A stretch of DNA of 8,238 nucleotides from Rhizobiaceae bacterium (GCA_016764155.1 JAESSK010000007.1:1-8238), one strand, 5' to 3'. Counted from the first letter of the stretch, positions 1-6,989 are shown. Translations and numbers: made by a program. Notes: a model not told the origin generated them from the sequence alone.

Positions 1-174
1 CATCTCTCAGGAAACCATTATTATTGATCCTGCAGTTGCGTTCTCTTTCACACCACCGCAGGACTTCAATGGTGATATTGCTATCACTGTTTCTGCCGAT
101 GATGGTCAGGGAGCCGCCAACAGCGTTACAACATCAAGCTTTGCCCTGACTGTTACACCGGTCAATGATGCGCC
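1..174 (+). repeat. Internal coding repeat, copy A (330-bp period)
   Basis: This segment matches 331-504 with 7 differences in 174 bases (positions 34, 55, 58, 73, 76, 85 and 88). All seven are at third codon positions and only one changes the residue (Asp to Glu, at 76). The period of 330 bp equals one 110-residue module of the adhesin. Copy A is probably longer, since the window starts inside it. Confidence 0.95.
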
Positions 175-2578
175 TGAGATTGCACCTTTGTTGGATCAAA
201 CGATTGATGAAGATGAGGTTGTTAATGCGACTTCTCTTGATGTTCAGGGTATTCTTGCCGCAGCGATCAGTGATGTTGATGGGGATGATGTTGAGGTCAC
301 GCTGACGCTTGATTATCCTGCTGCCAGTGGCATCTCTCAGGAAACCATTATTATTGATCCTGCTGTTGCGTTCTCTTTCACACCGCCACAGGACTTCAAT
401 GGCGAGATTGCTATTACGGTTTCTGCCGATGATGGTCAGGGAGCCGCCAACAGCGTTACAACATCAAGCTTTGCCCTGACTGTTACACCGGTCAATGATG
501 CGCCAACTATATTGGCTGGTCAGACTGTCACTCAGGATATAAATGAGTTAAATCAAGCTGCTGATGATGGTAATCCGGAGGAAACCGCAATTACAACGGG
601 GGGATCATTCCTTGTTGAAGATGTCGATGACGCGAGTGCCTTGACGGTAAGTGTGCTTCCGGACCCTGAAATTGAGCTAACTCCGGCAGGCCCAGGTAGT
701 TCAGAAACTATTCCTGACGGACTTACTGCAGCCCTTGCAGCAATGATAAGTGTAATCAGCTTCGGCGCGGCTAATGCTGCAAATGACAATGCCAGGCAGA
801 TTGACTTTAATTTTGGAGTACAAGATCAAGCAATTGATTTCTTGGGTGATGGCGACACGTTGACTATTACTTATCAGGTTCGGGTGACCGACGGTGAAGG
901 AGCATTTGTTGATCAACCAATTCTAATCGTCATCAACGGTTCGAATGATGCACCAACTGTTACGTCTTCTCTCGTTGAAATAATTGACGAAGGCGAGGCA
1001 GCACCTTTGGTTGTTGATCTGTTGGATGGTGCCGATGATCTGGATCTAAGCGATACATTGTCAGTGGGTGATTTCCTGGCAATGTTGCCAGCTGGTGTGT
1101 CAGTGACTGGTTCCCAGTCGACGTTTGATGCGACTGATCCTGCCTATGATCATTTGGCCGTGGGTGACTTGGAAGAGGTTACTGTCAACTACACCATTTC
1201 TGATGGAAATGGTGGTTCTGTTGGTCAAAGCCTAACCATTACAGTCAATGGCACGAATGACGCCCCGGTGGTGGGTGATGTGGAAGTTGGTAATTCATCG
1301 ATTGTAGATGCATCTGGTGGCACCGGTTCCGATGCGAGCGGAAACGTTTATGAAGATTGCGGCATTCACGGTCAATTACCAAATATTGCTACTGGCGATG
1401 TATTGGTAACTGGCATGAGTGGTAATGCATCCGATGTTGATGATGGTGATGAAGGCCTTCTTGCTGTTGTCAGCGTCACAAGTGTTTCACAGTCCGGCAT
1501 GACTGCACCTGTGCCTGTGCTATCGTCGGTGTCTAGTTCAATAAATGGCTTGTATGGTGCCTTGGTCATTATGGCTAATGGTGAGTATACTTACTCACTA
1601 TATGACACTGCTACTTCGAACGGTGATGTTCTTGATGGGCTGGCGCATGATCAGACTGAATCGGATGTATTCACATTCGATGTGTCAGATACTCATGCGG
1701 GCGGTACAACAACTGCAACACTGAGCTTTACGGTGGTTGGCACCAATGATTCCCCAATGGTTGGGGATATCGTTGGATCTGTCATTGAGGATAATGACAC
1801 GCTTGGAATTCTATCCACTATTGGAATGGAAAACATCACGGATGTTGATCTAACCGATGATCATACTGCTTCTGTAAATCAAGGTGGCAATGATGGTGAG
1901 TTAACTGCTGTTGTTAACAATACGACTGGTCAACTTGAATGGGTATATACAATTAATAATGGCCTAGATGTTGTGCAGGAGTTGGGGGTAGGTCAATCTT
2001 TCAGTGAAACCTTCACTGTTACCGTCGATGATGGTTCGGGTGCTATAAATGCAACGACAACCACTCAAGTTACAATCACCGTAAATGGTACCAATGACGC
2101 TCCAACGTTGGAAGCTCTCAGTGTAAGCGGCAATGATACAGATATTGCTGGTGGACTTAGTATTGATCTGCTTAATCAAATGAATGCCAATGATGTTGAC
2201 AATGGTGATGTTCTCACTGTTGAAGAAATCAGTGGTATATTGATGCTGCATATCAATGGACTTCCTTCTATAGATCTTTCCGGGTTGGTTGAATTGACTG
2301 AACTGGGTTCTGATGGAACGTTCACCATTGATCCATTTGTGGGAAATCTTATCGCCGAGTTGATGGAAGCCGGAGATGAAGTTACCTTCGATGGTACCGT
2401 TACCATCTCTGATGGTAACGGTGGTACGGCCACTGCTGATCTGGATTTTGCGCTTGCAGGTACATCTGAAAATGATACGCCAGACTATGGTGCAGATGAA
2501 GGTATGAGTGAGATGGTTGCAGCCCCAGATTTCTTAGTGCCAACCTTCGACAGTAATGGCGATGAAATAATTGCCTAA
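2..2578 (+). CDS. Large type I-secreted repeat protein (VCBS/cadherin-like adhesin), 3' part only
   Basis: The frame is open from the left edge, so the N-terminus lies outside; 858 residues are visible, ending at TAA. It is built of extracellular beta-sandwich modules, each closing with an N-D-A-P-like motif at visible residues 55-58, 165-168, 315-318, 419-422, 582-585 (NDSP) and 698-701. Each module has an early Asp-rich DVD segment (e.g. DVDGDD, DVDDGD, DVDNGD), as in calcium-binding VCBS and cadherin-like repeats. Residues 59-168 nearly duplicate the preceding module. The last module (702-858) lacks NDAP and runs into an acidic tail ending DEIIA, a plausible uncleaved type I secretion signal. 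No RTX nonapeptide array is visible. The visible part has no Lys, two Arg (265, 294) and one Cys (453). The PrtD/PrtE-like genes just downstream are the likely exporter. A surface adhesin or biofilm role is inferred; the family is clear, the ligand unknown. Confidence 0.9.
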   Translation: MSQETIIIDPAVAFSFTPPQDFNGDIAITVSADDGQGAANSVTTSSFALTVTPVNDAPEIAPLLDQTIDEDEVVNATSLDVQGILAAAISDVDGDDVEVTLTLDYPAASGISQETIIIDPAVAFSFTPPQDFNGEIAITVSADDGQGAANSVTTSSFALTVTPVNDAPTILAGQTVTQDINELNQAADDGNPEETAITTGGSFLVEDVDDASALTVSVLPDPEIELTPAGPGSSETIPDGLTAALAAMISVISFGAANAANDNARQIDFNFGVQDQAIDFLGDGDTLTITYQVRVTDGEGAFVDQPILIVINGSNDAPTVTSSLVEIIDEGEAAPLVVDLLDGADDLDLSDTLSVGDFLAMLPAGVSVTGSQSTFDATDPAYDHLAVGDLEEVTVNYTISDGNGGSVGQSLTITVNGTNDAPVVGDVEVGNSSIVDASGGTGSDASGNVYEDCGIHGQLPNIATGDVLVTGMSGNASDVDDGDEGLLAVVSVTSVSQSGMTAPVPVLSSVSSSINGLYGALVIMANGEYTYSLYDTATSNGDVLDGLAHDQTESDVFTFDVSDTHAGGTTTATLSFTVVGTNDSPMVGDIVGSVIEDNDTLGILSTIGMENITDVDLTDDHTASVNQGGNDGELTAVVNNTTGQLEWVYTINNGLDVVQELGVGQSFSETFTVTVDDGSGAINATTTTQVTITVNGTNDAPTLEALSVSGNDTDIAGGLSIDLLNQMNANDVDNGDVLTVEEISGILMLHINGLPSIDLSGLVELTELGSDGTFTIDPFVGNLIAELMEAGDEVTFDGTVTISDGNGGTATADLDFALAGTSENDTPDYGADEGMSEMVAAPDFLVPTFDSNGDEIIA
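331..504 (+). repeat. Internal coding repeat, copy B (330-bp period)
   Basis: Second copy of the 1-174 segment. The final 86 bases (419-504) are identical to copy A, while all seven differences fall in the first 88 bases. Similarity stops just after the NDAP codons, where the next and unrelated module begins. Confidence 0.95.
2390..2422 (+). repeat. Two overlapping inverted repeats inside the adhesin coding sequence
   Basis: Arm 2396-2407 (ACCGTTACCATC) is the exact reverse complement of 2411-2422, with a 3-base loop, giving a perfect 12-bp stem. The same arm can instead pair with the sequence before it: GATGGTA (2390-2396) pairs with TACCATC (2401-2407) around a 4-base loop. The two folds share bases and exclude each other. 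They lie over codons for a D-G-T-V-T-I-S-D-G-N-G-G run, so repeated codons may explain part of the symmetry. Confidence 0.6.
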
Positions 2579-2611
2579 TTTGGGCCTAGCCTGATGGTAA
2601 AAATTTAAAAA

Positions 2612-2645
2612 TGCAAAGGGCACCCTGCAAAAGGTGTCCTTTGCA
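2612..2645 (+). terminator. Hairpin after the adhesin gene; possible leaky terminator or attenuator
   Basis: A 13-bp stem (2612-2624 with 2633-2645) contains one G-T wobble and closes an 8-base loop. It begins 33 bases after the adhesin stop codon. An A-rich stretch precedes it, but the following sequence (GCTTTGTAAATG) is a poor T-run. Termination may therefore be partial, letting some transcripts continue into the transporter genes. It could also protect the 3' end of the adhesin mRNA. Confidence 0.6.
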
Positions 2646-2658
2646 GCTTTGTAAATGC

Positions 2659-2683
2659 ACCAAGATCTACTGTTAATCTTGGT
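2659..2683 (+). repeat. Second hairpin/inverted repeat before the transporter gene
   Basis: ACCAAGAT (2659-2666) and ATCTTGGT (2676-2683) form a perfect 8-bp stem around a 9-base loop. No T-run follows, so it is not a typical intrinsic terminator. It could be an operator for a dimeric regulator or an RNA structure in the leader of the transporter mRNA; the sequence does not decide which. Confidence 0.5.
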
Positions 2684-2749
2684 AACCATGAAAACCTAAA
2701 CTGTGCATATTGTTTGGGTTTGGGTATATATTTGTTGGTCTGTGTTTGT

Positions 2750-2756
2750 AGGGGGA
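2750..2756 (+). promoter_or_regulatory. Strong Shine-Dalgarno that fixes the transporter start at TTG 2763
   Basis: AGGGGGA lies 6 bases before the in-frame TTG at 2763. The alternative in-frame GTG at 2703 has no ribosome binding site and would add an odd Trp-rich 20-residue extension, so TTG is preferred. Confidence 0.7.
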
Positions 2757-2762
2757 CGGTTT

Positions 2763-4511
2763 TTGAAAATAGATAAGAAAAAGTTGGAAAATAGTCCGGC
2801 CTTACAGGTGTATCGGGCATCATTGACTGGGTTTTTTACTGTTGGAATATTTTCCTTCTTTATCAATTTGGGTGCGCTTATTTCACCATTGTATATGCAG
2901 CAGATATTTGATCGGGTGATGCAAAGCCGCCACGTGGAAACCTTGATTTATCTGACAATAATTGTTGTATTTTTTCTTGTAGTTATTGCGATATTGGATG
3001 GGATCAGAGGTTCCATTCTAGCCAAAATTGCCAAATGGTGGGATGAAACGGTAAACCCGGATTTATTGGTTTCCATCATTCAAATGGCGCGATCAAAAGG
3101 TATGTCCCAAGCTCATGCGATGAATGACTTGATGAGCGTTCGACAATTTGTCGGCGGGCCAGGAATTTTACCCTTTTTTGACGGTCCCTGGATGCCCATG
3201 TTTATTTTTGCAATTGCGTTAATTCATCCTTGGCTAAGTATAATTGCCGTGGTTGCTGCATTTTTATTGTTCTTTATTGCAGGAGCAAATGATATTGTTA
3301 CTCGCAGACAAATGGATGGTTTAAGTGCGCGGCAAGCGCGCGCACAAACGACTGTTGAGGTGGCAAACCGTCATGCAGACAGCGTTTACAGCATGGGTAT
3401 GATGCCCGGTGTGCTGGCTAGATTTAACGAGGATAATGCGTTCGTTTCTGAAGCGATGTATCAAATTGCATCATTCACCGCAAAAATCAGCGCCTTTAGC
3501 AAATTCATTCGGTTTACCGCTCAAATTTCTGTTTTGGGTCTTGGGGCATATTTGGCAACTGATGGCAAAATAACCTCAGGTGGGATGATTGCTGCGTCAA
3601 TTCTTATGGGGCGGGCATTGGCACCTGCGGAACAAGCCTTGGGAGCTTGGCGCGGGCTAATAGGAGCTATCCAGGCTCACAAACGAATTCGCCAACTGAT
3701 CCTGTCTGCGCCGTCTGATATGGACACCATAATTCAACCAGAACCACGTGGGGAGGTTGAATTCAACAATGCAAGTTATGTTTTGTCAAATTCAGAAAGA
3801 CCAATATTAAGAGGGCTGAATTACCAATTTCCAACCCAGTCCATTATCGCCGTTATTGGTGCATCCGGCTCGGGCAAGAGTACCATGTGTAAAATACTGA
3901 TTGGGGCATTAGTTCCTACCTCTGGATCGGTCCGACTTGATGGAACTTCCATGAGCAACTGGGACAAAACTCAGTTCGGAAAAAACATTGGATATCTTGC
4001 GCAATCCGTACAATTGATGGATGGAACCATTCAGGAAAATATTGCCAGAATGAATGCCGCAAATGATGAAGCAGTCATTGAGGCCGCGCAGATTGCCGGG
4101 TGTCACGAGATGATCAACGGCTTTCCTCAAGGGTATCAAACGGTCATCGGTACTCACGGGATGAATTTGTCAGGCGGCCAGGCGCAGCGTATTGGCTTTG
4201 CAAGAGCGTTGTATGGAAATCCCCGTCTGGTGGTGCTTGATGAGCCAAACTCAAATTTGGACGCCGACGGTGATACTGCGATGCATGCAGGGATTCTCAA
4301 AATGAAGAGTATGGGAGCTTCGGTGTTTATTGTAAGTCACAAGCCGGCTGTATTAGCTAATGTCGATTTGATCGTGACAATGTCACAAGGTGCAATTGAG
4401 AAGGTGCAGTCAAAAGAAGAGTTTATGAAAAATGCAATTCGGCCGATTGGCGATATGTTGGAAAAAATTAGAAAGGTGAGTAACGCACGCCAGCTTCAAA
4501 AAAACACATAG
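2763..4511 (+). CDS. Type I secretion ABC transporter, PrtD-like permease/ATPase
   Basis: This is a 582-residue inner-membrane half-transporter, a length typical of PrtD-type exporters, which use ATP to push unfolded substrates through the adaptor and outer-membrane channel. There is no N-terminal C39 peptidase or degenerate peptidase domain. Hydrophobic segments lie near residues 24-50, 61-80, 147-175 (a pair) and 251-288 (a pair). The SPLYMQQIFDRVM stretch after the first segment is characteristic of this family. The nucleotide-binding domain is complete: Walker A GASGSGKST (366-374), Q-loop Gln near 414, signature LSGGQAQRI (469-477), Walker B LVVLDEP with catalytic Glu 494, D-loop NSNLD and switch His 526. 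It sits between the putative substrate gene and the adaptor gene, which starts 59 bases downstream. The start is TTG behind AGGGGGA. The family is certain; the substrate is inferred from position. Confidence 0.95.
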   Translation: MKIDKKKLENSPALQVYRASLTGFFTVGIFSFFINLGALISPLYMQQIFDRVMQSRHVETLIYLTIIVVFFLVVIAILDGIRGSILAKIAKWWDETVNPDLLVSIIQMARSKGMSQAHAMNDLMSVRQFVGGPGILPFFDGPWMPMFIFAIALIHPWLSIIAVVAAFLLFFIAGANDIVTRRQMDGLSARQARAQTTVEVANRHADSVYSMGMMPGVLARFNEDNAFVSEAMYQIASFTAKISAFSKFIRFTAQISVLGLGAYLATDGKITSGGMIAASILMGRALAPAEQALGAWRGLIGAIQAHKRIRQLILSAPSDMDTIIQPEPRGEVEFNNASYVLSNSERPILRGLNYQFPTQSIIAVIGASGSGKSTMCKILIGALVPTSGSVRLDGTSMSNWDKTQFGKNIGYLAQSVQLMDGTIQENIARMNAANDEAVIEAAQIAGCHEMINGFPQGYQTVIGTHGMNLSGGQAQRIGFARALYGNPRLVVLDEPNSNLDADGDTAMHAGILKMKSMGASVFIVSHKPAVLANVDLIVTMSQGAIEKVQSKEEFMKNAIRPIGDMLEKIRKVSNARQLQKNT

Positions 4512-4531
4512 GGTATCTAGAAGGTTTTAAT

Positions 4532-4537
4532 AGAAGG
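4532..4537 (+). promoter_or_regulatory. Shine-Dalgarno of a putative leader ORF
   Basis: AGAAGG lies 7 bases before the TTG at 4545 but 33 bases before the adaptor ATG, too far to serve that start directly. It is the second copy of an 8-base direct repeat, TAGAAGGT (4518-4525 and 4531-4538). Confidence 0.35.
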
Positions 4538-4544
4538 TAATAAG

Positions 4545-4574
4545 TTGCAATATAATTGTGAGAAATACATATGA
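4545..4574 (+). CDS. Putative 9-residue leader peptide coupled to the adaptor gene
   Basis: TTG at 4545 opens nine codons (M-Q-Y-N-C-E-K-Y-I) and ends at TGA 4572-4574, which overlaps the adaptor ATG as ATGA (4571-4574). AGAAGG lies at proper spacing upstream. The adaptor itself has only a weak ribosome binding site (GTGAGA, 4558-4563), so ribosomes ending the mini-ORF could restart on it. This is inferred from sequence layout alone. An ORF this short can occur by chance, and TTG is a weak start, although the preceding transporter also appears to use TTG. Confidence 0.25.
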   Translation: MQYNCEKYI

Positions 4575-5899
4575 CAAACAGTAAAAATGACCCAAAAAAG
4601 GCTTTAAAAGCATCGATATTTGGTTATCGTTTTTTGGGCTATCTAACAATCATATTATGTTTTGGTGGTTTTGGTGCTTGGGCTTCAACCGCGCAATTGT
4701 CCTCTGCTGCGATAGCGACGGGGCAAATCAGTCCTGACGGCAGTCAGCGTACCGTACAACATTTGGAAGGCGGTATTGTCTCAAGTCTTTCTGCCAAGGA
4801 AGGGGAGGTCGTGTCTAAAAATCAACCATTGCTGGTTTTGGATACGGCTCTTGCTGAAGCCAATTTTCAGTCAAAATTTAAAAAATTTCATAGACTTAAA
4901 ATAATTCAAGAACGATTGTTAGCGCAACAACATGATCAGGATAAATTTATCTCGGAGATTCCAGCTGTCCTTAAAGACAATAAAAATTTCAAACAGTTCG
5001 TTGAAAATGAACATGCGTTATTTTTATTGAAACGAAAACTGGTTCAAGAACAAAATGATATCTATTCTCAGCAGGAAGAACAGGTAAAAACCGAAATTGT
5101 CAGCTTGAACAAACAATCAGACGGATTGGTAAAGCAGCTGGGGTTTTTAAAATTGGAGCTTGCGGCAAAAATAATCCTAAAAGACAAGGGGTTGATTCGT
5201 GTTCCGGAGTTGTTGGCAGTACAAAGAAAATATGCCGAACTCTCCTCAAGCAACGACGCATTTGGTTCTTCGATTGCCCGCGCAGAACAGAAAATTACAG
5301 AAATACGTATATCTCAAATATCAGTAAAAACGGGATCTCTAGAGAAAGTGGCCGAGGAACTTTCTAAGATCAATGCCGAACTTGTTCAGGTTGGGGAAGC
5401 GCTGAGTGCAACCGGGGACGTACTTTCAAGAACTGTAATTTATTCGCCGATTGACGGAAAAATTCTTAAATTAAATCATAAGACCATTGGTGGTGTTGTT
5501 AGGCCAGGAGAGCCGATTTTGATTATTGTGCCAACTAATGAAGATTTGATTGTCGAAGCAAGATTGTTACCAACAGACATTGATAATGTAAGTTTGGGAA
5601 TGCAGGCAGAAATTCAACTTTCATCCTTCATGGCAAGACATATGGTGCCTCTGAAAGGGATCATATATCAAATCGGGGCCGACGTTGAAACAGACCCGGA
5701 TACGCGCGAAAAATACTACACATTGCGTGTGAGAGTGGATGAAGAGAGCAAAATACAAGCATCTGAGAAAATTAACTTGCAGCCAGGGATGCCCGCCGAT
5801 GTTTTTGTTCAAACGGGTTTGCATACGCCATTTCAATACATGGTCGGACCAATAATGAAGTCCTTTAAGCGTGCTTTTCGTGAAGAAGTGGTCAACTAA
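4571..5899 (+). CDS. Type I secretion membrane fusion protein, HlyD/PrtE-like periplasmic adaptor
   Basis: This 442-residue adaptor would bridge the ABC transporter to a TolC-like outer-membrane channel. A short cytoplasmic N-terminus is followed by one membrane segment (about 21-40). Next comes the first half of a lipoyl-type domain with the family motif VQHLEGGIV (62-70), then a long Gln/Lys/Glu-rich helical hairpin (about 95-285). The second lipoyl half begins at YSPIDGKI (291-298), followed by a beta-barrel. The tail, with PGMPADVFVQTG (405-416) and a basic K-R-A-F-R ending, is typical of PrtE/HlyD proteins. The length is normal for the family. The gene follows the transporter by 59 bases, so they are probably cotranscribed. 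The ATG has only a weak site (GTGAGA) in front and may be translationally coupled to a mini-ORF. The family assignment is secure. Confidence 0.95.
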   Translation: MTNSKNDPKKALKASIFGYRFLGYLTIILCFGGFGAWASTAQLSSAAIATGQISPDGSQRTVQHLEGGIVSSLSAKEGEVVSKNQPLLVLDTALAEANFQSKFKKFHRLKIIQERLLAQQHDQDKFISEIPAVLKDNKNFKQFVENEHALFLLKRKLVQEQNDIYSQQEEQVKTEIVSLNKQSDGLVKQLGFLKLELAAKIILKDKGLIRVPELLAVQRKYAELSSSNDAFGSSIARAEQKITEIRISQISVKTGSLEKVAEELSKINAELVQVGEALSATGDVLSRTVIYSPIDGKILKLNHKTIGGVVRPGEPILIIVPTNEDLIVEARLLPTDIDNVSLGMQAEIQLSSFMARHMVPLKGIIYQIGADVETDPDTREKYYTLRVRVDEESKIQASEKINLQPGMPADVFVQTGLHTPFQYMVGPIMKSFKRAFREEVVN

Positions 5900-5900
5900 G

Positions 5901-5926
5901 ACTGATCTTCTAAGGAAGAATTCAGT
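5901..5926 (+). terminator. Weak hairpin just after the adaptor gene
   Basis: ACTGATCTTC (5901-5910) pairs with GAAGA and TCAGT (5914-5918 and 5922-5926 in the opposite arm), interrupted by a 3-base AAT-region bulge or shift, around a small loop. It begins one base after the stop codon. No T-run follows, so it may be an RNA end-protecting structure rather than a terminator. Confidence 0.25.
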
Positions 5927-6594
5927 GCCGGGTCGATGCTGTTTTGAACCCTATATTGTTGCCAAGGTGTCTTTGTATCAGATTGAATGGTGACCAGAGC
6001 TCAATTTTCAATCGTTCATCGTGGATTTGGATCTGAGCATTTCCTAGGTAAAATCACGATGTAAGATAATGGTGCTCTCTTGTCGAGTGCACGTTGATAA
6101 TATTCTACCTTGGGTTATTCCACCGCAATAGTCTATTCGAACATGATTTTCTGGCACACAAGAACCCTTACGCGAAATTAGATTGTGTTTATTTTCAGAT
6201 AGTTAAGGTGAAATTTTACGCTTCCGTGTTGGGGGCATCACTTTCTCATTCAATTTAGTCTGATGACATCCGACAGCATACTGTTGGAACTCGTTCGGAG
6301 GGGGGTATTCCCTTTGTCTTCAAAAAATGTTGGGCAGTTCATTCTCTTTGCTTGTTACATAGCGATGTAGTGTGTTGGCTGACTGTTTTATAGGTGCATG
6401 GAATGGATTTATGCTTTCCGGTAGTCAGGTCTGTGCCCTGTTCTGGTTAGGCTTATATCTGCAAGGCACTCCGGCATCAGAGATCAAAGAATGTCGGCTA
6501 GGTGCCTAGTTAATTCGTCTTTTTCTGTATGTGCCATTTTCGGCCTGCCCAACATTAAACTTACGCAGATAAAATACCATGCATTGTCCTTGCC
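5927..6594. other. Gene-free stretch of about 670 bp
   Basis: I find no credible coding frame on either strand: stops are frequent and short frames show no family motif. No tRNA, rRNA, known riboswitch or transposase remnant is recognisable. The only clear structure is a 12-bp inverted repeat pair at 6326-6337 and 6545-6556. The promoter for the downstream small gene and deacetylase should lie here, but no convincing -35/-10 pair stands out. The region may be the eroded remains of older genes. Confidence 0.6.
6326..6556. repeat. Perfect 12-bp inverted repeat pair bracketing 231 bp
   Basis: AATGTTGGGCAG (6326-6337) is the exact reverse complement of CTGCCCAACATT (6545-6556). Matching stops abruptly on both sides. 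The pair could be terminal repeats of a small non-autonomous element, but there is no clear target-site duplication (only short A-runs flank it) and no coding content inside. It could also be a chance match or a regulator-binding pair. Confidence 0.35.
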
Positions 6595-6987
6595 ATGGCC
6601 ATCAAAGAGAACGGCATTGTGAGAATGATGACTGGAAAAACGAATTTGAGCTCGACTAGTAAACAGATGGCGCTTGAGTTTTTTGATGAAAAGCTGGTGG
6701 AGCTGGCCGTTGAAAACTCGCCTTTGCATTTGGCCTTTCGCAGCGAACTGGCCAATGATAGCTATTTTCTGCCAGCACGACAAACCAGAATTAATCGTGG
6801 CGAGATGGAAAATATGGGTTTAAAGAGCGAATTTTCCGGTCTTTTGAACATTTAGCAGGGAGAATTGGATGATCTTCAACCTGTTATTCCTCACTTGGAA
6901 AAATTGGCTGAAACGATTGCAGTTGAACGCAGTGATGCCGAAGATGATCCGGATGCGCCTTCCTCCACTATTTATCAGATGTGGTAG
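6595..6987 (+). pseudogene. Small unrecognised gene interrupted by an in-frame TAG
   Basis: The frame reads 86 codons to TAG (6853-6855), then 43 more in the same frame to TAG (6985-6987). Both parts look coding. The first part is helical and contains SYFLPARQTRINR after an acidic stretch; the second continues with PHLEKLAETIAVERSD and ends PSSTIYQMW. One substitution (for example TGG or CAG to TAG) would explain the break. The second part has no well-spaced start of its own: AGGGAGA sits only one base before a TTG. The likely original start is ATG 6595, or ATG 6625/6628 behind GTGAGA. The end abuts the deacetylase start, which suggests the two were once translationally coupled. I do not recognise the family and assign no function. 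Alternatives are a genuine short 86-residue protein, stop-codon readthrough, or a sequencing error. Confidence 0.6.
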
Positions 6988-6989
6988 AA

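Noticed and set aside
1317..1343. GGTGSDASG in the adhesin as an RTX calcium-binding nonapeptide
   Set aside because: It is a single copy, lacks the hydrophobic eighth position and is not part of a tandem array.
2703..2762. GTG 2703 as the transporter start, adding 20 residues
   Set aside because: It has no Shine-Dalgarno, yields a Trp-rich extension from the G/T-rich leader, and TTG 2763 has AGGGGGA at ideal spacing.
6094..6122. TTGATA with a downstream TTATTC as a sigma-70 promoter
   Set aside because: Spacing and the -10 match are poor, and AT-rich DNA gives many such weak matches.
6438..6509. Short + strand frame reading like LFWLGLYLQGTPASEIK, faintly similar to the start of GcrA-type regulators
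   Set aside because: Only about 20 residues are similar, stops lie close on both sides and key following residues are absent; likely chance.
6484..6783. 99-codon - strand frame over the broken small gene
   Set aside because: It is antisense to a + strand frame with better coding character, has no recognisable motif and has no clear ribosome site.
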